A stretch of 9,581 nt of DNA from Chthoniobacterales bacterium (lineage in GTDB: Bacteria > Verrucomicrobiota > Verrucomicrobiia > Chthoniobacterales > JACTMZ01): assembly GCA_017853515.1 (NCBI GenBank), contig JAFMJK010000072.1, forward strand, positions 1 through 9,581, read 5' to 3'. Shown here piece after piece: positions 4,521-9,581 of the stretch; positions within the stretch are counted from its first letter, which is position 1, and every line of letters starts with the position of its first letter. Position numbers and translations under genes: made by a program. Below the pieces are notes generated by a model. It saw only the letters and a program-made list of their open reading frames with translations. It made no database searches and was not told where the DNA came from.

Positions 4521-7013
4521 ATGGAGCCCGCTTTGTTGCCTTCCGATGAAGGCGCCCGCTTGCGTGCCCTGGAAGAGCTCCAACTTCTCGATAGCCCGGC
4601 TGAGCAGGAATTCGACGACATCACGCTGCTCGCCTCCTTTATCTGCGAGGCGCCCATCGCGCTGATCTCTCTGGTCGACAAGGACCGCCAGTGGTTCAAG
4701 AGCAGGGTCGGCCTCGATATTTCCGAAACCCCGCGCGACATCGCTTTTTGCGCCCACGCCATTCTCGGCGACGATGTCTTCGAGGTTCCGGATGCGGCGG
4801 CGGACCAACGGTTTGCCGACAACCCGGTGGTCACGTCGGACCCGCACTTGCGCTTTTACGCCGGCATGCCGCTCAAGACTTCGGACAACCACAACATCGG
4901 CACGCTCTGCGTGATCGACCGAAAGCCGCGGCATCTGAGCGAGGAACAACGCGCCGCCCTGCGGGCTCTAGGTCGCCAGATCATGCGCTTGGTCGAGTTG
5001 CGCAAATCGACGCGCTTGCAGGCCGATTTGCGGCGCAAGCTCGCTTCGGAGGTTGCCTTGAGCCGCGCCATGGTCGAGCACGCCGGCGCAGGCATTATTT
5101 CCACCGATCTCGATGCCACCATCCTGACGTTCAATCCGGCGGCGGAAGCAATGCTCGGCTACCCCGCGGATGAAGTGATCGGCAAGGCTTCTCCGGTCAC
5201 CCTGCTCCACGATCCCGCCGAAATCGAGCGGAGGGGTGCCGAGCTTTCCGTCCGTTATGGCGAGAACATCACCGGGCTAGACATTTTTCTCCGGCCCCTG
5301 CGCGACGCGGCTGCCGACACGGTCGAGTGGACTTACACCCGCAAGGACGGGAAAAAGATTCCGGTCAGTTTGACTTTGTCTATTTTGCGCGACGAAGGGG
5401 GGCGGCCCTATGGCTACCTCGGCGTGATACGCGATCTCACCGAGATCAAAGCGAAGAGCCGCCGAGTCGAAGCCGCCGCCCGGTTGGGCGATATCATCCG
5501 TCGCAGTCAGGAAGATTTCATCGCCCGCGGACCGACCAACGAAATGTTCGATCGTCTGCTCTCCGAAATCCTCGACTACACGCAGAGTGAATACGGTTTC
5601 ATCGGTGAGGTGCTCTACGACGAGCAGGGAGCGCCTTACCTCCAGACGCACGCCATCACCAACATCGCGTGGAACGAGGCCACCCGTAAGCTCTACGACG
5701 AGCACAGGAAGTCGGGCATGATTTTCCGGAACGTGCACACTCTCTTCGGCGCGGCCATGACCACCGGCGAGCCGGTCATCGCCAACCATCCGGCGACGGA
5801 TCCGCGCCGCGGCGGTCTGCCCCACGGGCATCCGGCCATGAATTCATTCCTCGGCATACCCTTCCGCTACGGCGAGAAACTTGTCGGCATGGTCGGCGTG
5901 GCTAACAAGCCCGGAGGGTACGACGAGGAATTCGTGAGCGAGCTGACTCCTCTTACCGCATCCTGCGCCGCGCTCATCCACGCCATGCGCCTCGACGCCG
6001 AACGCTCCGCGACGCGCCAGTCGTTGACCCGTGAACAGGATCGCTTCCGCTTGATTGTCGACACCGCCGCCGAGGCTTTCATCGAGATCGACCAGGATGG
6101 CACCGTCACCGAGTGGAACCAGCGCGCCGCCGAGGAGTTCCACATTCCCGTATCCCAAGCGGTCGGACGCCGCGTCGACGAGCTTGTCACTCTGCGCGAC
6201 GAGCACGGAGAAGCGTCAGGGCTGCGCGACCATGTGCCCAGCGAGTTGGAGCGCCCCGGGCAATCGCGGGAGTTCACCTTCGTGCGCGCGGACGGCTCGG
6301 GTTTCCAAGGGGACTTGGTCATGTGGGCCATGCCATCGGGCGACGCGCGGCGCTGCTGCGCGTTTGTCCGCGACGTGACCGAACGCCACGAGTTGGAAAG
6401 GCAGCAGCGCCTGCGCTTCCAGTCGGAAACCCTGCTCAAGGAAATCCACCACCGGGTGAAGAACAACATGCAGGTCATCTCGAGCCTGCTCAGCATCCAG
6501 TCGGGTCAACTCAAGGACGAGGCGCAGCGCGACGTCTTCCTCGAGTGCCGCGAGCGCATCCGCGCCATGTCGCTCATCCACGACCGGCTCTATTCCGCCG
6601 GCAGATACGATGGCATCGATTTCGGCGATTACCTGCGGGAGATGGTCGCGCTCATCACTTCGTCGAACAGCCCGGCCGACGCCGATGTGCGCATCGACCT
6701 GAAGGTCGATCCGGTCGAGGTGCCGGTGGAAAAAGCCGTTCCGCTCTCGCTCATCGCCAGCGAGCTCGTGCTCAACTCCCTCAAGCACGCTTTCCGGGGT
6801 CGCCGTTCCGGCACCATCACGGTGAGATTGGGCTGCGAAAACGGCGCCTGCCGGCTCTTCATCGGCGACGACGGCCCCGGCATGCAGCTGCCCGATCCGA
6901 ACCACAAGGGTGTCGGCATGCAACTCATCGAGGGACTGACCAGGCAGATCAAAGCCAAGCGCGAATCTTCGGCGGGGCCCGGTGTCGGGACGACCATCAT
7001 TTGGGAACAATGA
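4521..7013 (+). CDS. GAF-PAS-GAF-PAS sensor histidine kinase (HisKA_2 type)
   Basis: Soluble 830-residue kinase; no membrane segment or signal peptide is visible, so it should sense a cytoplasmic cue. Domains in order are GAF1 about 15-162 (FCAHAIL, FYAGMPL, GTLCVID), a coiled linker, PAS1 about 180-310 (AGIISTDLDATILTFNPAAE, then RKDGKKIPVSLTLS), GAF2 about 320-490 (with LPHGHPAMNSFLGIPF), PAS2 about 504-625 (FIEIDQDGTVTEWNQRAAEEF) and a HisKA_2 transmitter. The phospho-acceptor is in EIHHRVKNNMQ (H643 by analogy); the N box is SELVLNSLKHAF with N752; the ATP-lid Gly motif is DDGPGM (783-788), followed by KGVGMQLIEGL. I chose ATG 4521 because the only upstream in-frame start is a TTG at 4512 adding three residues. 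There is no Shine-Dalgarno and no convincing promoter in the 101-base divergent gap. Its stop overlaps the ATG of the response regulator, its likely partner. The PAS and GAF ligands are unknown. Confidence 0.95.
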   Translation: MEPALLPSDEGARLRALEELQLLDSPAEQEFDDITLLASFICEAPIALISLVDKDRQWFKSRVGLDISETPRDIAFCAHAILGDDVFEVPDAAADQRFADNPVVTSDPHLRFYAGMPLKTSDNHNIGTLCVIDRKPRHLSEEQRAALRALGRQIMRLVELRKSTRLQADLRRKLASEVALSRAMVEHAGAGIISTDLDATILTFNPAAEAMLGYPADEVIGKASPVTLLHDPAEIERRGAELSVRYGENITGLDIFLRPLRDAAADTVEWTYTRKDGKKIPVSLTLSILRDEGGRPYGYLGVIRDLTEIKAKSRRVEAAARLGDIIRRSQEDFIARGPTNEMFDRLLSEILDYTQSEYGFIGEVLYDEQGAPYLQTHAITNIAWNEATRKLYDEHRKSGMIFRNVHTLFGAAMTTGEPVIANHPATDPRRGGLPHGHPAMNSFLGIPFRYGEKLVGMVGVANKPGGYDEEFVSELTPLTASCAALIHAMRLDAERSATRQSLTREQDRFRLIVDTAAEAFIEIDQDGTVTEWNQRAAEEFHIPVSQAVGRRVDELVTLRDEHGEASGLRDHVPSELERPGQSREFTFVRADGSGFQGDLVMWAMPSGDARRCCAFVRDVTERHELERQQRLRFQSETLLKEIHHRVKNNMQVISSLLSIQSGQLKDEAQRDVFLECRERIRAMSLIHDRLYSAGRYDGIDFGDYLREMVALITSSNSPADADVRIDLKVDPVEVPVEKAVPLSLIASELVLNSLKHAFRGRRSGTITVRLGCENGACRLFIGDDGPGMQLPDPNHKGVGMQLIEGLTRQIKAKRESSAGPGVGTTIIWEQ

Positions 7014-7933
7014 GCGCGACGGCAAAGACATCACCGCGCATCCTTATCGTGGAAGACGAGGCGATCACCGCGATGGACCTGGCCGCGGAATTGAGCCGCC
7101 TCGGCTACGAAGTGTGCGGTATGGAAGACACGGCCGAAGGTGCGGTGAACGCGGTGGAAAAAGAGAAACCCGCTCTGGTTCTCATGGACATCCGTCTGGG
7201 GGACAGCGGCGACGGCATCGAGGCCGCACAGCGCATCGCGGACCGCAACGATGCGGCGGTTGTTTTTCTTACGGCACATTCCGACGAGCAAACCCTGGCG
7301 CGCGCCTTGGCAACTTCGCCCTACGGCTACATCGTCAAGCCTTTCCGCGCCCGCGAATTGAAAGTTGCCGTCGAGTTGGCCCTGAGCAAACGCGCGGCCG
7401 AGCAGGCCGCAACGGAGAAGATGTCCGAGTTGGTCCTGACCGATCCGCTGACCGGACTGGCCAACCGCCGGCATTTCGACCAGACGCTGGCTTCCGAATG
7501 GGATCGATCCGTGCGTGAGAAGCAGCCGCTCGGCCTGCTGATGATCGACATCGACCACTTCAAGGCCTTCAACGACTCGCGCGGGCACGCCGCCGGGGAT
7601 GAGTGCCTCAAGGTCGTGGCGAAAGCTCTGCGCGGTCATTGCACGCGCCCGGGCGACCTTGTTTGCCGTTGGGGCGGTGAAGAATTTGCCGTGATCCTTC
7701 CCGGGACGGACGCGGCCGGCGCCAACCACGTTGCCGGTGCGTTGGTCGAAGTGGTGCGCAAACTCGGACTCGAGCACGGCAAATCCGATGTCTCGCCTTG
7801 CGTGACCATCTCGGCCGGTTCGGCCGCCATGCTTCCTTCCGGCGACGGATCCGCCGCGCTGGTGGAAAAAGCCGATGCCGCTCTCTACGCGGCGAAACAG
7901 TCCGGACGCAACCGCGCACACCGCGCGGAGTGA
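7010..7933 (+). CDS. REC-GGDEF response regulator, diguanylate cyclase
   Basis: 307 residues with WspR-like architecture. The receiver domain is about 9-127, with acidic pocket E15/D16, phospho-acceptor D60 (VLMDIRL), T88 and K110 (KPF). A short helix leads to a GGDEF domain, about 138-304. The domain is intact: DPLTGL (145-150), IDIDHFKAFND (179-189) with metal ligand D180, GHAAGDE, and active site GGEEF (222-226). The inhibitory site RxxD is R213-P-G-D216 at the canonical distance, so product inhibition by c-di-GMP is expected. It should make c-di-GMP from two GTP when its receiver is phosphorylated, presumably by the kinase whose stop codon overlaps this start in ATGA. A GGGA at 7003-7006, four bases before the ATG, is the only faint ribosome site. 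It is convergent with the next gene. No EAL or HD-GYP phosphodiesterase lies in the window. Confidence 0.96.
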   Translation: MSATAKTSPRILIVEDEAITAMDLAAELSRLGYEVCGMEDTAEGAVNAVEKEKPALVLMDIRLGDSGDGIEAAQRIADRNDAAVVFLTAHSDEQTLARALATSPYGYIVKPFRARELKVAVELALSKRAAEQAATEKMSELVLTDPLTGLANRRHFDQTLASEWDRSVREKQPLGLLMIDIDHFKAFNDSRGHAAGDECLKVVAKALRGHCTRPGDLVCRWGGEEFAVILPGTDAAGANHVAGALVEVVRKLGLEHGKSDVSPCVTISAGSAAMLPSGDGSAALVEKADAALYAAKQSGRNRAHRAE

Positions 7934-7954
7934 GCCCCGCGCATTCTCCGCCGG

Positions 7955-9581
7955 TCAGCCTTCTTCCTCCGCGGCGCGCGTGTGGAGAACGTCGCCGAGC
8001 CACCAACTGATGCCGCGTGCGGCCAGCTCGGCCATGGCCATGGGATGCTTTTCCAACTGGCGCAGAACTTGCGCGGTAAAATCGGTCTCGGGTTTGTGCT
8101 CCGTGCCGGAGACTTGCATCGTGCACCAGTGAAGTCCGTCCTCGCTGCGCGCGAACACGGTCGTCGTCGCGTCAGGCAGCCAGTGCAGGGACGACTCGGG
8201 CAATCCGACCAGGATGGTGCCGTTCATTCGTCCGTCGGGCGCGATGCGCAGTGATCCGCGCAGTCCGGCCTGCCCGGGCGCGAGCACGTCGATGTTGTCG
8301 AGGAAGAGACCGCTCCCGTCCTGCCGCCACCGGCAGGAGGCGGCGGTCAACTTGACCTCGGAGTAATCCCGCGTCTTGAGGAATCGGTCGAGAAACGCTT
8401 GGAAACGGAATCCGGCGAGCTGCGTGTCTTGCAATTGCACCGTGCCGCCGCCCGCGCCCTTCGCCACCTCGGTGCCGCTCCAGGACCATTGGACGCTTCC
8501 GCCGATCGTCCCGTGCAAACTTCCGGCGATGCGCGGCGGGAGATAGGCGCCGAGCGGGACGCCGGAAACATCAAGTGCCAGCGTGGCGGCCGAAGTCCGC
8601 GCATTCCACGAGCCGCGGCCTTCGGCGGAAATGGTCGCGCCGGCGCGGAAGGTAAGATTTTCGACACGGATGTCGTCGCCTCCCATCACGTACGAAACGG
8701 TCGCGCTCCCGATCGTGAGCTTTTTCAGGTCCGGTAGTCCGGCCCGATCGGCCAATTGGTTCAGATAGTCCCAATTCGTGAGTTCGCCCTCGGTCAACGA
8801 CACCGTGCCGCTGCCTGTGATGTTGCCGCCCGAGGCATCTGTGGCGTAGTCGAGGTTGCCGCTGAGCCGTCCGCTCAGCACCTTGGCCACTTCGCCGGGA
8901 AGAAAAGGCACGATGTCGAGCGAATCGATCTTCGCGGAGGCCTTGATGCTTTTGTCCGCGTGCTGTCCGAGCCGCAGCGCGAGCTGAAGGTTGCTGCGCC
9001 GGGCGGAAGGTTCGCGCAGGTAAAGATAACCGATGTCGATCATCTCGCGCGTCACGTAGACCTCGAGCGCGTCGATCTCCATTCGCGGGTAGTCCGGATA
9101 AAGGAGCTGTCCGCCTTTGCCGAAGTATTTGAAATTGTTGCCGATCATCATCGCCCCGATGCGCAGGCTTTCGCCGCGAACGGTGTCGCGACCGAAGGGA
9201 AGCTCGATCGCAGTGTCCGGGCAATCTATCCATCCGCAGCTGAACCGCGACGGCATGAGGAAGGCATACCAAGGCTTGGGGGGAACGACCGGATCTTCCC
9301 GCTTCAAGGCATCGTCCGGGTTGACCAAGCGGAAATCGGCCTCGGCGATTTCGATGGATGGCACGCGCCACTCGCCGCGGAGGATTCCCGCTACGTCGAA
9401 CGACCCGCGCGCCCGGCCGGTGTTCAGCGCGCCGATGGCCTGACCGGGCCAGCCTTTGCTTGTGAAGTTTTCCGCAACGACACTCCAATCCTCCTGCAGT
9501 CGAAGCGGGCCGAAGTTTCCATTGACCTTCAGCGCGTGCGACACGCTCTGCGAAAGGAGGCGGTCGAAGTCCGGCCCCGTC
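7955..9581 (-). CDS. AsmA-like envelope protein, C-terminal part (partial)
   Basis: The reading frame is open through the right edge, so the true start lies outside the window. A GTG at 9542-9544 is probably internal, because good coding sequence (reading DFDRLLSQSVSHALKVNG) continues past it. About 541 residues are seen. The composition is that of repeated beta strands with Gly, Ser and Thr, such as GKGGQLLYPDYPRMEID, LSGRLSGNLDYATD, NITGSGTVSLTEGEL, LRGSLRIAPDGRMNGTI. The recurrent phrase type in which a projected energy-like sum is built from layers (GSLHGTIGGSVQWSWSG) is typical of AsmA/YhdP/TamB-type proteins, which are anchored in the inner membrane and span the periplasm. Members are linked to outer-membrane lipid or protein homeostasis. 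The assignment is by fold-like pattern, not by a diagnostic motif. It converges on the response regulator with a 21-base gap that holds no hairpin. Confidence 0.7.
   Translation of the reverse strand, partial: TGPDFDRLLSQSVSHALKVNGNFGPLRLQEDWSVVAENFTSKGWPGQAIGALNTGRARGSFDVAGILRGEWRVPSIEIAEADFRLVNPDDALKREDPVVPPKPWYAFLMPSRFSCGWIDCPDTAIELPFGRDTVRGESLRIGAMMIGNNFKYFGKGGQLLYPDYPRMEIDALEVYVTREMIDIGYLYLREPSARRSNLQLALRLGQHADKSIKASAKIDSLDIVPFLPGEVAKVLSGRLSGNLDYATDASGGNITGSGTVSLTEGELTNWDYLNQLADRAGLPDLKKLTIGSATVSYVMGGDDIRVENLTFRAGATISAEGRGSWNARTSAATLALDVSGVPLGAYLPPRIAGSLHGTIGGSVQWSWSGTEVAKGAGGGTVQLQDTQLAGFRFQAFLDRFLKTRDYSEVKLTAASCRWRQDGSGLFLDNIDVLAPGQAGLRGSLRIAPDGRMNGTILVGLPESSLHWLPDATTTVFARSEDGLHWCTMQVSGTEHKPETDFTAQVLRQLEKHPMAMAELAARGISWWLGDVLHTRAAEEEG

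Noticed and set aside
6113..7009. N-terminal 299 codons of the open frame that continues into the response regulator
   Set aside because: They are out of frame within the kinase transmitter and PAS2 region, and Arg/His-rich without domain pattern. The receiver domain begins just after ATG 7010.
7031..7921. 296-codon minus-strand frame opposite the response regulator
   Set aside because: It is a shadow of the REC-GGDEF gene, whose catalytic motifs are intact.
8571..9488. 305-codon minus-strand frame overlapping the AsmA-like gene
   Set aside because: It is very Arg-rich, as expected for a shifted frame. The other frame has the beta-strand pattern and continues off the edge.

Overview
This window is GC-rich and densely coded, with frequent stop-start overlaps and almost no recognisable Shine-Dalgarno sequences. 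The gene set, the unknown membrane protein beside deoC and the nested palindromic elements in the intergenic gap look like a Verrucomicrobiota (PVC group) chromosome. That placement rests on family resemblance recalled from memory, not on a marker gene. I see no rRNA, tRNA, CRISPR, integrase, transposase or phage gene.

Region 1 (1-3287, + strand) is an operon-like run. It holds the last codons of a preceding gene, an unrecognised membrane-anchored protein (26-841), deoC (856-1752) and an aldehyde dehydrogenase (1749-3287). The reading frames overlap or nearly touch, which suggests one transcript with coupled translation. DeoC splits 2-deoxyribose-5-phosphate into glyceraldehyde-3-phosphate and acetaldehyde, and the dehydrogenase is well placed to oxidise the acetaldehyde to acetate. 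The other usual deo genes (deoA, deoB, deoD, a repressor) are not here.

Region 2 (3288-3861) is a 574-base convergent gap with no credible gene. It contains two compact nested palindromic elements and a weaker third, resembling dispersed REP/BIME-type sequences.

Region 3 (3862-7933) is a signalling cluster. A large GAF-PAS-GAF-PAS-HisKA_2 histidine kinase (4521-7013) overlaps by ATGA a REC-GGDEF response regulator (7010-7933) that has every residue needed for diguanylate cyclase activity. Divergent from the kinase, 101 bases away, is a small stand-alone degenerate GGDEF protein (3862-4419, minus). It has lost the catalytic Gly-Gly and the substrate-binding loop but keeps the RxxD inhibitory-site spacing, so it is a candidate c-di-GMP receptor. 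A plausible wiring is signal to kinase to REC-GGDEF, then c-di-GMP to the receptor.

Region 4 (7955-9581, minus) is the C-terminal part of a large beta-rich AsmA-like envelope protein running off the right edge. It converges on the response regulator with a 21-base gap.
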